From NCBI RefSeq assembly GCF_003259315.1, contig NZ_QLLT01000003.1:62001-126000 (forward strand): a DNA stretch of 64,000 bases, in the 5' to 3' direction. This DNA is from Kitasatospora sp. SolWspMP-SS2h (GTDB lineage Bacteria > Actinomycetota > Actinomycetes > Streptomycetales > Streptomycetaceae). Each line of letters begins with the position of its first letter. Position 1 is the first letter of the stretch. The notes beneath the pieces are model-generated. The model made no database searches. It worked only from the letters and a program-made list of their open reading frames with translations, and had not been told where the DNA came from. This document shows positions 17,582-25,412 of this stretch, one piece after another. The position numbers were made by a program, and so were the translations under genes.

Positions 17582-17590
17582 TTCCGTAAG
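17582..17590. promoter_or_regulatory. TTCCGTAAG box, copy 2 (before the fusion glycosyltransferase)
   Basis: TTCCGTAAG in the context CGACTTCCGTAAGGGCG, 48 bases upstream of the GTG at 17638. A TAGCGT -10-like hexamer (17625-17630) lies 7 bases before that start, placing the box at about -40 on a leaderless promoter. Confidence 0.6.
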
Positions 17591-17637
17591 GGCGTGGTTC
17601 GGCCGTGGCGGGGGCGGGCGTGGTTAGCGTGGCGGGC

Positions 17638-18993
17638 GTGACTCCTCCTCTCCTTCCGTCTCCCCTGCTCCCGTCCTCGGTGGACGTGGTGCTGCCCTGC
17701 CTGGACGAGGCGCGGGCGCTGCCCTGGGTGCTGGGCCGGATGCCGGCCGGCTGGCGGGCGATCGTGGTCGACAACGGTTCGCGGGACGGCTCGGCGGAGC
17801 TGGCCGCCTCGCTGGGGGCGACGGTGGTGGCGGAACCGCGCCGGGGTTTCGGCGCGGCCTGTCACGCCGGGCTGCTGGCGGCCGACGCCGAGTTGGTGTG
17901 CTTCCTGGACTGCGACGGCTCGCTGGACCCGGCGCAACTGCCCCGGGTGGTCGGGCCGGTGGCGGCGGGCGCGGCCGATCTGGTGCTGGGGCGGCGGCGG
18001 CCGGTCTCGTTCGGGGCGTGGCCGCCGCACGCCCGGTTGGCGAACCTGGTGCTGGCCCGGCGGCTGCGCGCGGTGACGGGGGCCGGGCTGCACGACCTCG
18101 GGCCGATGCGGGCGGCGCGCCGGGAGCGGCTGCTGGCGCTGGGGCTGGGCGACCGGCGCTCGGGCTACCCGCTGGAGACGGTGCTGTCGGCGTCGGCGGC
18201 GGGGATGCGGATCGCCGAGGTGCCGGTCGACTACCGGCCGCGGGCGGGCCGTTCGAAGGTGACCGGGACGGTCCGCGGGACCCGGCAGGCGGTGCGCGAC
18301 ATGCGGAAGGTGCTCGCGGCCGTGCCGCCGACCCTGCTGGTGATCGCCAAGGCGCCGGTGCCGGGCCGGGTGAAGACCCGGCTGATCCCGGCGTTCGGCG
18401 CCGAGCGGGCCGCCGGGCTGGCCGAGGCGGCCCTCGCCGACACCCTGGCCGCGCTGTCGCTGGCCCCGGCCGGACGGCGGCTGCTGGTCCTGGACGGGGC
18501 GCCGGGCCGGTGGCTGCCGCCGGGCTGGGAGGTGGTGCCGCAGTGCGCGGGCGGCCTGGACCGCCGGCTCGCCGCCGCCTTCGCCCACGCCGCCCGGCTG
18601 GCGCCGCACGCCCCGGCGCTGCTGGTCGGCATGGACACCCCGCAGCTGGACCCGGCCGTCCTCGCCGCGCCGCTGTCGGCCGCGCGGCGTCCGGGCGTCG
18701 ACGCCTGGTTCGGCCCCGCGGAGGACGGCGGTTTCTGGGCCCTCGGCCTGGCCCGCCCGGACGCCCGCCTCGCGGCCCGGCTGCTGCACGGCGTGCCGAT
18801 GTCGACTCCCGGCACCGGCCGGGACGTCCGGGACCGGCTGCGGGCCGCCGGTCTGACGGTCGGCGAGCTGCCGCCGCTGCTGGACGTGGACGGCCCGGAC
18901 GACGCCGCCCGGGTCGCCGCGCTGGCGCCCGGCACCCGGTTCGCCGCCCGGCTGCGCGAGTGCGGGACCGCCCCCGGACCGGCCGTCCGGTGA
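17638..18993 (+). CDS. Bifunctional GT2 glycosyltransferase + DUF2064/TIGR04282-type transferase fusion
   Basis: A 451-residue fusion. Residues 12-225 are a GT2 domain like polyprenol-phosphate mannose synthases: VDVVLPCLDEARAL, IVVDNGSRDGS, FLDCDGSLDP and the closing EVPVDYRPRAGRSKVTGT. Residues 232-440 form a DUF2064/TIGR04282-type nucleotidyl- or glycosyl-transferase domain: LLVIAKAPVPGRVKTRLIP (start motif), LVGMDTPQLDP and FGPAEDGGFWALGL. A TAGCGT hexamer 7 bases before the GTG suggests leaderless translation. The methyltransferase follows with GTGA overlap. The two activities together suggest synthesis and transfer of one lipid-linked or small-molecule glycoside; the product is unknown. 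Confidence 0.85.
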   Translation: MTPPLLPSPLLPSSVDVVLPCLDEARALPWVLGRMPAGWRAIVVDNGSRDGSAELAASLGATVVAEPRRGFGAACHAGLLAADAELVCFLDCDGSLDPAQLPRVVGPVAAGAADLVLGRRRPVSFGAWPPHARLANLVLARRLRAVTGAGLHDLGPMRAARRERLLALGLGDRRSGYPLETVLSASAAGMRIAEVPVDYRPRAGRSKVTGTVRGTRQAVRDMRKVLAAVPPTLLVIAKAPVPGRVKTRLIPAFGAERAAGLAEAALADTLAALSLAPAGRRLLVLDGAPGRWLPPGWEVVPQCAGGLDRRLAAAFAHAARLAPHAPALLVGMDTPQLDPAVLAAPLSAARRPGVDAWFGPAEDGGFWALGLARPDARLAARLLHGVPMSTPGTGRDVRDRLRAAGLTVGELPPLLDVDGPDDAARVAALAPGTRFAARLRECGTAPGPAVR

Positions 18994-19703
18994 ACGCCCG
19001 CCCGGCGGGCGCGGCCCCCTCCCCCGCACCCGGCGTCGACACCGCCGCGCCCCGGGTCGCCGCCGAGCCCTGGGTCGACGACCCGTTCGGGCGGGCGGTG
19101 CGGGCCGGGCGGGGGCCCTTGTGGCTGCGGCGGGCGGACGGTTCGCGGCTGGTGCTGGAGGTGGAGCGCTGGTGCGCGCCGGTGGCCGGGGCCGACCACG
19201 GGCTGGTGCTGCGCTGCCTGGGCCTGTCCGCGCCGGTGCTGGACCTGGGCTGCGGGCCGGGTCGGCTGGTGGCGGCGCTGTCCGAGGCGGGCGTGCCCGC
19301 GCTCGGGGTGGACATCTGCGCGGCCTCGGTGGAGCGCACCGCGGGGCTGGGCGGTCTCGTGCTGCGCCGTTCGGTGTTCGACCGGCTGCCCGCCGAGGGC
19401 CGTTGGGGCGGCGTGCTGCTGGCCGACGGCAACCTCGGCATCGGCGGCGACCCGGCGGCCCTGCTGGCCCGGGCGGGCGCGCTGCTCGCCCCGGGCGGGC
19501 TGCTGCTGGTGGAGACCGCGGCGCAGGAGGTGGACGAGGTCGCGGACGTCCGGGTGGAGGGCCCGGACGGCGCCGGTCCGCCGTTCCCCTGGGCCCGCTG
19601 CGGGCCCGCCGCGACGCTGCGGCACGCCCGGGCGGTCGGCCTGGAGCAGGCCGAGCGCTGGGTCTCGCACGGCCGCTCGTTCCTGGCGCTGGCCCGCCCC
19701 TGA
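18990..19703 (+). CDS. SAM-dependent class I methyltransferase
   Basis: A 237-residue cytoplasmic methyltransferase. VLDLGCGPGRLVAALSEAGVPALGVDICAAS contains motif I and the acidic residue that binds the SAM ribose. Motif IV region reads GVLLADGNLGIGGDP, and LLAPGGLLLVET is the motif V strand. The acceptor cannot be inferred. It overlaps the fusion glycosyltransferase by GTGA (18990-18993), so it probably modifies the same product. Confidence 0.88.
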   Translation: MNARPAGAAPSPAPGVDTAAPRVAAEPWVDDPFGRAVRAGRGPLWLRRADGSRLVLEVERWCAPVAGADHGLVLRCLGLSAPVLDLGCGPGRLVAALSEAGVPALGVDICAASVERTAGLGGLVLRRSVFDRLPAEGRWGGVLLADGNLGIGGDPAALLARAGALLAPGGLLLVETAAQEVDEVADVRVEGPDGAGPPFPWARCGPAATLRHARAVGLEQAERWVSHGRSFLALARP

Positions 19704-19755
19704 CGTCGGGTCACCCGGCGGCGGGCCGGTCAGTGGCGGGCCGATCAGCGGCGGG

Positions 19756-20391
19756 TCACCCGGCGGCGGGCCGGTCGGTGGCGGGCCGGTCGCGCTCCGT
19801 CCACTGCGGATGCTCGCGCTCGGCCCACTCCCGGTCGACGGTGCCGGTGCGCATGCCGCGCCGGGCCTCCGGGTCCTGGTGGGCCATCCGCAGGTGGCCG
19901 AGCACCACCACGGCGACGGCGAGCGCGAACCAGTCGTGGACGAAGGTCGCGCCGGTGCGCCACACGGCGGGGGCGAGGCCGGTGAACCACATCAGCAGGC
20001 CGGTGCCGAGCATGACCAGGGTGGTGCCGAGCGTCCACTGCGCGTACAGCTTCTGCCCGGCGTTGAACTTCCCGGCGGGCCGGGGCCCGAGTCGGCGGCG
20101 GCGCACGGTGTGCAGCCAGGTGCGGTCGGCGGCGGTGAAGCGGCCGAGGCGGACGGCGTCGCGGCGCATCGCCCGGGAGGCGAGGGAGAGCAGCAGCGGG
20201 ACGGGCAGCAGCAGGCCGCACCACTCGTGCAGCCCGGCCACCAGGCGCCGGCGGCCGACGAGTTGGGCCAGCGGCGGCAGGTAGAGGCAGGCGGCGGTGG
20301 CCAGGCAGGTGAGCATCAGCGCGGCGGTGGCGCGGTGCGTCCAGCGCTGGGCGCGGGTGAAGCGGGGGCGGCGGTCAGCCGGTGGGTGCAT
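19756..20391 (-). CDS. Cytochrome b561-like membrane subunit (MsrQ/FdhC-like)
   Basis: A 211-residue membrane protein with four or five hydrophobic segments. Histidines at the ends of helices (RWTHRATAAL, AGLHEWCGLL, FVHDWFALAV, LGHLRMAHQDPEARRGM) match b-type haem ligation in cytochrome b561 and formate-dehydrogenase/hydrogenase cytochrome subunits. Its start lies within the 3' end of the molybdoenzyme gene (17-base overlap). The likely role is passing electrons from the quinone pool to that exported enzyme, as MsrQ does for MsrP. The C-terminal 25 residues are charged and may be cytoplasmic. Confidence 0.78.
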   Translation of the reverse strand: MHPPADRRPRFTRAQRWTHRATAALMLTCLATAACLYLPPLAQLVGRRRLVAGLHEWCGLLLPVPLLLSLASRAMRRDAVRLGRFTAADRTWLHTVRRRRLGPRPAGKFNAGQKLYAQWTLGTTLVMLGTGLLMWFTGLAPAVWRTGATFVHDWFALAVAVVVLGHLRMAHQDPEARRGMRTGTVDREWAEREHPQWTERDRPATDRPAAG

Positions 20392-21112
20392 CGTCGCGTC
20401 CGTTCGATCGGCCGACCCAGGCGTCCACGTCGTAGCCGAGCCGTTCCCAGTAACCCGGGCGGACGGCGTCGGTGACGGTGATCGAGGACAGCCACTTGGC
20501 GGACTTGTAGAAGTACATCGGGGCGACGTACAGGCGGACCGGGCCGCCGTGCGCGTGGCCGATCGTCTGGTCCTGCATCCGCAGCGCCACCAGGACGTCG
20601 TCGCGGCGGGCCTGGTCCAGCGTCAGGCTCTCGGTGTAGGCGCCGTCGAAGCAGCCGAAACTCACCGCGCGGCCCTCCGGCCGCACCCCGGCCGCCTCCA
20701 GCAGCGCGGACAGCGGGACGCCCTCGAACGGGGTGGCGGGCACCCGCCAGCCGGTGACACACTGCACGTCGTGGACGATCCGGCGCTGCGGCAGGGCCCG
20801 CAGGTCGGCCAGCCGCAGGGTGGTGGGCCGCTCCACCAGGCCGTCGACGGTGAGGGTGTAGTCGGCCTCACCGCGTTCGGGCACCGAGGCGGTCACCGAG
20901 TAGTAGCGGAACCCGCCCCCGCCGGGCAGCAGCCCGCTCAGCCCAGTCGGGTCGTTGCGGGCCAGGGTGTCCTGGGCGCGTTGCAGCCACGGGCCGACCG
21001 CGACCCCGGCGGCGCCGAGGCCGAGCAGGCCGAGCACCACCCGGCGGCCGACGGGGGTGCCGCGGGCTCCGTCGCCGTTCTCGTCATCGCGGGTGTCGTT
21101 GTCGTCGTCCAC
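20375..21112 (-). CDS. Exported molybdopterin oxidoreductase, sulfite-oxidase fold (MsrP-like)
   Basis: A 245-residue protein. After an acidic N-terminus comes GRRVVLGLLGLGAAGVAVG, a twin-arginine-type signal or anchor, then the sulfite-oxidase fold. The Mo-ligating cysteine is in IVHDVQCVTGWRVPATPFEGVPL, and the C-terminal part GGPVRLYVAPMYFYKSAKWLSSI is close to MsrP/YedY proteins, which reduce oxidised methionines in exported proteins. It is followed by a haem-type membrane protein. The GTG at 21112 has no good ribosome site and lies 52 bases after the mannosyltransferase stop. Confidence 0.85.
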   Translation of the reverse strand: MDDDNDTRDDENGDGARGTPVGRRVVLGLLGLGAAGVAVGPWLQRAQDTLARNDPTGLSGLLPGGGGFRYYSVTASVPERGEADYTLTVDGLVERPTTLRLADLRALPQRRIVHDVQCVTGWRVPATPFEGVPLSALLEAAGVRPEGRAVSFGCFDGAYTESLTLDQARRDDVLVALRMQDQTIGHAHGGPVRLYVAPMYFYKSAKWLSSITVTDAVRPGYWERLGYDVDAWVGRSNGRDDAPTG

Positions 21113-21164
21113 GGGGTGATTCGACCAGGCGGGGCCGCCGTTGCCCAGGGGCGCGGGCGGGCCG

Positions 21165-22730
21165 TCAGACTTCCGTCATCTGTGCGCGCACCGGCCGCGG
21201 CCACCGTCCGGCCCGCCGCGCGGACACCGCCGCGATCACCAGCAGGGCGGCGCCGTAGGCGAGTTGCTGCGTCCGGCCGCCGCCGGCCAGGTACAGCAGC
21301 TGCCCGGCGGCGGGCACCGCCAGCCACTCCCAGCGGCCGTCGAGAGCGACCAGCGCCACCACCAGCAGCCCGTACCAGGGGTAGCCGGGGGCGGCCAGCA
21401 GCAGCGCCCCGCCGGTCACCAGCAACGCGCCCCGCCAGGGCCGCCCCGGGTCACCGTGCCGCAGCACCCGCCACACCAGGGCGGCCAGCAGCGCCGCCCC
21501 GGCCCACGGCGCGAACCGGTCGGGCAGCACCAGGCGCAGCAGCCCGAACCGGTCGAGGTGCCCCTGCTGGTAGCCCTCCTCCCGCAGGTAGCCGGGCAGG
21601 TAGCCGAACACCCCGGCCCCGGACGCCGCCACGTACGGCAGGTAGCAGAGCACGAACACCCCGGCGGCGGCCACGAGCAGCGCCAGGGCGGCGGCAGGCC
21701 GCAGCGCACCCCCGGCGGGTCGACCGGAGGTCGCCGGGGCAGGCGCGCCCGAGTCCGGGACCGGCGCGGCGGACAGACGGGCCGGGAACCGCGCCGGGGA
21801 GGGGACGGCCTGCCGCAGCCCGGACCGGAGCCGCAGCCGCAGCGCACCCCCGGCGGGTCGGCCGGAAACTCCCGGACCAGGCGCGCCCGAGTCCGCGACC
21901 GGCGCGGCGCCGGACGGGCGGGGGGAGAGGACGCCGGAGAGGGCGCCGGGTAGGGCCAGTGCGGGGAGGAGCTTCACCGCCGTCGCCGCGCCCAGGGCCG
22001 CGCCGGCCGACACCGGCCGGGTGCGGGCCGCCCAGGTCAGGCCGGCCACGGTCAGCAGGGCGCCCAGGGTGTCGACGTGGGCGTCGTTGACGGCCCAGAC
22101 CGCGACGCCCGGGCACCAGGCCCAGAGCGCGGCCCGCCGCCGTCCGCCCGTCGCCGTGAGCAGCAGGGCGGTGGTCGCCACCGCCAGGGCCGCCCCGGCC
22201 GCCTGGGCGACCCGGACGCCGTCGCCGAAGGGGCGTTGGAGGAGGAACCACGCCTCGGCCAGCGGCGGGTAGACGGTGTGCACGGCGGGGCGGTTGATCC
22301 GGGTGCAGGCGCCGTCGGCGGTGCGCCGTTCGTCCCACTCGGCGCAGCCGTCGCCGACCGGGAACCGGCCGGGGTCGCGCAGCCGGGTCAGGGCCGGGTC
22401 CTCGGGGGTGTGCGCGTACGGGGAGACGCCCGCGGCCTGCACCTTGCCGTCCCAGCCGTAGCGGTAGGCGTCGTCGCTGGTCCGGGGCGGGGCGAGCAGG
22501 CCGGTCGCGGCGACCAGGACGCCGCCGGCCAGCACCAGCCGGGTCACCTGTCGGGCCGGTACCCGGCGCAGCAGGAGCAGGGCCGTCGCGAACAGGGCGG
22601 CGTCGGCGGCGTACCAGCCGTACAGCGGGGTCCGGTCGCCGAGGGTGCCGCCGGTGGTGAAGGTCAGCGCGAGGCAGCCGGCCAGGGCGGTGACGGCGAG
22701 GGCGCAGGGCAGGGCGGGGCGTGCGGTCAC
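21165..22730 (-). CDS. GT87-like polyprenol-phosphate-dependent mannosyltransferase
   Basis: A 521-residue multi-spanning glycosyltransferase of the GT-C type. The diagnostic loop RTSDDAYRYGWDGKVQAAGVSPYAH after TM3 carries the catalytic acidic pair (DD) found in MptA/MptB-like and PimE-like enzymes, which move mannose from polyprenol phosphate on the outer face of the membrane. About 11 helices are visible. A Gly/Pro/Ala-rich loop at about residues 270-345 contains an internal 46-codon duplication. GAGGG precedes the GTG at 22730. It is first in an operon with the MsrP-like enzyme and cytochrome b. The GT2 domain at 17638 could make its donor. Confidence 0.85.
   Translation of the reverse strand: MTARPALPCALAVTALAGCLALTFTTGGTLGDRTPLYGWYAADAALFATALLLLRRVPARQVTRLVLAGGVLVAATGLLAPPRTSDDAYRYGWDGKVQAAGVSPYAHTPEDPALTRLRDPGRFPVGDGCAEWDERRTADGACTRINRPAVHTVYPPLAEAWFLLQRPFGDGVRVAQAAGAALAVATTALLLTATGGRRRAALWAWCPGVAVWAVNDAHVDTLGALLTVAGLTWAARTRPVSAGAALGAATAVKLLPALALPGALSGVLSPRPSGAAPVADSGAPGPGVSGRPAGGALRLRLRSGLRQAVPSPARFPARLSAAPVPDSGAPAPATSGRPAGGALRPAAALALLVAAAGVFVLCYLPYVAASGAGVFGYLPGYLREEGYQQGHLDRFGLLRLVLPDRFAPWAGAALLAALVWRVLRHGDPGRPWRGALLVTGGALLLAAPGYPWYGLLVVALVALDGRWEWLAVPAAGQLLYLAGGGRTQQLAYGAALLVIAAVSARRAGRWPRPVRAQMTEV
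21699..21909. repeat. In-frame 73-bp direct repeat inside the mannosyltransferase gene
   Basis: Bases 21699-21771 recur at 21837-21909 with about 60 of 73 matches, 138 bases apart (exactly 46 codons). Both encode DSGAPxPxxSGRPAGGALR in a cytoplasmic or extracytoplasmic loop. Confidence 0.85.
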
Positions 22731-22788
22731 CGCCCCACCCTCGCAGCTCGGGGCGTCCGGGGGGCGGCGGCGCGGGGTGCCGTCCGGA

Positions 22789-22797
22789 TTCCGTAAG
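22789..22797. promoter_or_regulatory. TTCCGTAAG box, copy 3 (before the mannosyltransferase operon)
   Basis: TTCCGTAAG in the context CCGGATTCCGTAAGCATCCG, 59 bases upstream of the leftward start at 22730. This is the same distance and orientation as copy 1. Confidence 0.6.
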
Positions 22798-22874
22798 CAT
22801 CCGCCGAGCACCCGTCCCGGACGGCCGCCCCGAACACCCGTCCGGTCGCGGGCCGTCGGACCGGGCCGTTCGGA

Positions 22875-22883
22875 TTCCGTAAG
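22875..22883. promoter_or_regulatory. TTCCGTAAG box, copy 4 (before the fused molybdoenzyme)
   Basis: TTCCGTAAG in the context TCGGATTCCGTAAGCACG, 47 bases upstream of the GTG at 22930. This is nearly the same distance and the same orientation as copy 2. Confidence 0.6.
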
Positions 22884-22929
22884 CACGTCGCAGCGCCGCC
22901 GGGGCGGCCGGGCGCGCTTCGATGGGCCC

Positions 22930-24108
22930 GTGGACTCCGACCCCTCCCCCGCCCGGCGGCGCTTCGACCCGCCGCTGCCCGTCCCGCCCGCCGTGCTGCG
23001 GCGCGGCCCGTTCCGTCCGGGCGCGTTCCGCTCCGCCGCGCACGAGCCGCGTACCGCGGTGGTGCTCGGCCGGTGGCTGGGCGCGGCGCTGCTGCTGTGC
23101 TTCGCGACCGGTCTGGTCAGCCACCTGCTCCAGGACCCGCCCGGCTGGCTGGCACCGCGGCTGCCGTCCCGCCCGGTGAACGGCTACCGGGTCACCCAGG
23201 GGCTGCACGTGGTCTCCGGGCTGGCGGCGATCCCGCTGACCGGCGCGAAGCTGTGGACGGTGTACCCGCGGCTGTTCGCCTGGCCGCCCGCGCGGAGCGT
23301 GCTGCACCTGCTGGAGCGGCTGTCGATCGCGCTGCTGGTCGCGGCGGTGCTGCTGGAGCTGTTCACCGGGCTGCTGAACACCCTCCAGTGGTACCCGTGG
23401 CCGTTCCCGTTCCGGCAGACCCACTACTGGACGGCGTGGACGGCGGTCGGCGCGCTGCTGGTCCACCTGGCGGTCAAGGCGCCGGTGATCGCCGCGCACT
23501 GGCGCCGGGCCGCCGCCGTCCCGCTGCCCGGGCGGCGGGCGGTGCTCGCGGCGACGGCCGCCGCCGTCGGCGCGGTCACCCTCACCACCGCGGGCCAGAC
23601 CGTGCCGTGGCTGCGCGCCCCGGACCTGTTCGCCCCGCGCCGCCCGGGCGCCGGGGGGCAGGCGCTGCCGGTGAACCGCACCGCCGCGCAGGCCGGGACG
23701 GGCGCCGTCCCGGCCGACTGGCGGCTGGCCGTCGACGGCCCGGCCGGCTACCGGATCGGCCTGGCCGAACTGCGCGCCCTGCCGCAGACCACCGCCGAGC
23801 TGCCGATCTCCTGCGTGGAGGGCTGGAGCGCGAACGCCCGCTGGACGGGCGTGCGGCTGACCGACCTGCTGCGCCGGGCCGGCGTCCCGGCCGGGTCGGC
23901 GGTGCGGATCACCTCGCTGGAGGAGGAGGGGCCGTACCGGGTCACCGAGATGCCCGCCGGGTACGCCGACGACCCGCTCACCCTGCTGGCGCTGGCCCTG
24001 GACGGCCGCCCGCTGACGCCCGACCACGGCTTCCCGGCGCGGATCGTCGCGCCGAACCGGCCCGGGGTGCTGCAGACCAAGTGGGTCGCCCGGATCGAGG
24101 TGGTCTGA
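22930..24108 (+). CDS. Cytochrome-b-like membrane domain fused to a sulfite-oxidase-fold molybdoenzyme
   Basis: A 392-residue fusion. Residues 40-200 contain four or five hydrophobic segments with histidines placed for haem binding (VTQGLHVVSGL, VLHLLERLS, FRQTHYWTAW, LLVHLAVKAP, IAAHWRR). After a short linker and another helix, residues 245-390 form a molybdopterin domain: ISCVEGWSANARWTGVRLTDLL holds the Mo-ligating cysteine, and RPGVLQTKWVARIEVV closes it. This puts an MsrQ-like and an MsrP-like part in one chain. The start is GTG 22930. It is followed after one base by a small membrane protein. Confidence 0.82.
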   Translation: MDSDPSPARRRFDPPLPVPPAVLRRGPFRPGAFRSAAHEPRTAVVLGRWLGAALLLCFATGLVSHLLQDPPGWLAPRLPSRPVNGYRVTQGLHVVSGLAAIPLTGAKLWTVYPRLFAWPPARSVLHLLERLSIALLVAAVLLELFTGLLNTLQWYPWPFPFRQTHYWTAWTAVGALLVHLAVKAPVIAAHWRRAAAVPLPGRRAVLAATAAAVGAVTLTTAGQTVPWLRAPDLFAPRRPGAGGQALPVNRTAAQAGTGAVPADWRLAVDGPAGYRIGLAELRALPQTTAELPISCVEGWSANARWTGVRLTDLLRRAGVPAGSAVRITSLEEEGPYRVTEMPAGYADDPLTLLALALDGRPLTPDHGFPARIVAPNRPGVLQTKWVARIEVV

Positions 24109-24109
24109 G

Positions 24110-24517
24110 GTGCGGATCTTCCGCGGCGCCCTGCTGCTCGGCGGCCTCGCCCTGCTCGCCTGCGGGCTGACCGGCCTGCTGACCGACCCGTACGTGACCG
24201 GCCCGCTCGGCGTCCTGCTGTGGGCGGCCGGGCTGCTGGTGCTGCACGACGGGCTGTGGCTGCCGCTGGTGTGCGCGGTCGGCGCGGCCGTGGCGGGCCG
24301 GCCGGTGCTGCGCGGCTGGCTGGTGGTGGTGGCGGCGGTGGGCGCGGTGGCCGTCCCGGCGGTGCTGCGGGCCGGGGACGACCACGGCAACCCGACCCTG
24401 CTGCCGCTGCCCTACCTGCGGAACTGGCTGCTGTTCCTGGCGGTGGGCGCGGCCGTGGCCGCGCTCACCGCCGTGGTCCGACGGGGGGTCAGGAGGGCAC
24501 GCCGGGCAGGCCGGTGA
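24110..24517 (+). CDS. Small membrane protein, operon partner of the fused molybdoenzyme
   Basis: A 135-residue protein of unknown function with four predicted hydrophobic helices and short loops (TDPYVTG; RAGDDHGNPTLLPLPYLRN). A basic tail RRGVRRARRAGR ends inside the cell. It starts 1 base after the molybdoenzyme stop, so it is translationally coupled, and may help to anchor or wire the enzyme. Its last 29 bases overlap the convergent MTA phosphorylase gene. Confidence 0.75.
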   Translation: MRIFRGALLLGGLALLACGLTGLLTDPYVTGPLGVLLWAAGLLVLHDGLWLPLVCAVGAAVAGRPVLRGWLVVVAAVGAVAVPAVLRAGDDHGNPTLLPLPYLRNWLLFLAVGAAVAALTAVVRRGVRRARRAGR

Positions 24518-25367
24518 CCAGCCCGTCCAGGGCGTGCGAGCACGGGCAGTGCCGGACGGCGGGCAGTGCCTCCAGGGCCCCGAACAGGACGGTGCGCAGG
24601 CGCTCGACGTTGTGGGCGAAGACCTCCAGCACTTCGGCGTGGGTGACGCCCTCGCCGCTCTCGACGCCCGCGTCCAGGTCGGTCACCAGGGCCAACGAGG
24701 TGTAGCAGAGGCCGAGTTCGCGGGCCAGGACGGCTTCCGGGTGGCCGGTCATGCCGACCACGGACCAGCCGCTGGCGGTGAACCAGCGCGACTCCGCCCG
24801 GGTGGAGAAGCGCGGGCCCTCGACCACCACCAGGGTGCCGCCGTCCACGGGCTCCCAGGCGAGGTCGCGGGCGGCGGCCAGGGCGGCGGCGCGGCCGGCC
24901 GGGCAGTAGGGGTCGGCCATCGAGACGTGGACCACCTCGGGCACCGAACCGTCCGGCAGTATCCGGCCGTCGTAGTAGGTCTGCGCCCGCCCGGAGGTGC
25001 GGTCGACGAACTGGTCCGGCACCAGCAGCGTGCCCGGCCCGTACTCGGGGCGCAGGCCGCCCACCGCGCACGGCGCCACCACCTGCCGCACCCCCAGCGC
25101 GTGCAGCGCCCACAGGTTGGCCCGGTAGTTGATCCGGTGCGGCGGCAGCCGGTGGCCCCGGCCGTGCCGGGGCAGGAAGGCGACCCGCCGGCCGGCCGCC
25201 TCGCCGACGAACAGGGCGTCGGACGGCGGCCCGTACGGCGTCTCCACCCGGACCTCGACGGCGTCCCCGAGCAGGGCGTACAGCCCCGACCCCCCGATCA
25301 CCCCGAGCTCGGCGCTCGGGACGCCGTCGGCGCGGGGCGGGTTCTCCTGTGCAGAAGCAGTGGTCAT
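24489..25367 (-). CDS. mtnP: S-methyl-5'-thioadenosine phosphorylase
   Basis: A 292-residue purine-nucleoside phosphorylase-family enzyme that cleaves methylthioadenosine to adenine and methylthioribose-1-phosphate. Motifs visible are LGVIGGSGLYALLG (phosphate loop), RHGRGHRLPPHRINYRANLWAL (family signature), VEGPRFSTRAES and GMTGHPEAVLARELGLCYTSLALVTDLDAG with the purine-binding aspartates. The ATG at 25367 follows a GGTGGGGGG run. A box related to TTCCGTAAG lies 46 bases upstream. The enzyme clears a by-product of SAM-derived aminopropyl or homoserine-lactone chemistry; its link to this locus is unclear. Confidence 0.9.
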   Translation of the reverse strand: MTTASAQENPPRADGVPSAELGVIGGSGLYALLGDAVEVRVETPYGPPSDALFVGEAAGRRVAFLPRHGRGHRLPPHRINYRANLWALHALGVRQVVAPCAVGGLRPEYGPGTLLVPDQFVDRTSGRAQTYYDGRILPDGSVPEVVHVSMADPYCPAGRAAALAAARDLAWEPVDGGTLVVVEGPRFSTRAESRWFTASGWSVVGMTGHPEAVLARELGLCYTSLALVTDLDAGVESGEGVTHAEVLEVFAHNVERLRTVLFGALEALPAVRHCPCSHALDGLVTGLPGVPS

Positions 25368-25412
25368 GCCCCCCACCCTAGGGAGGGCGGGCGGCCGATC
25401 CGCCCAGGACGG

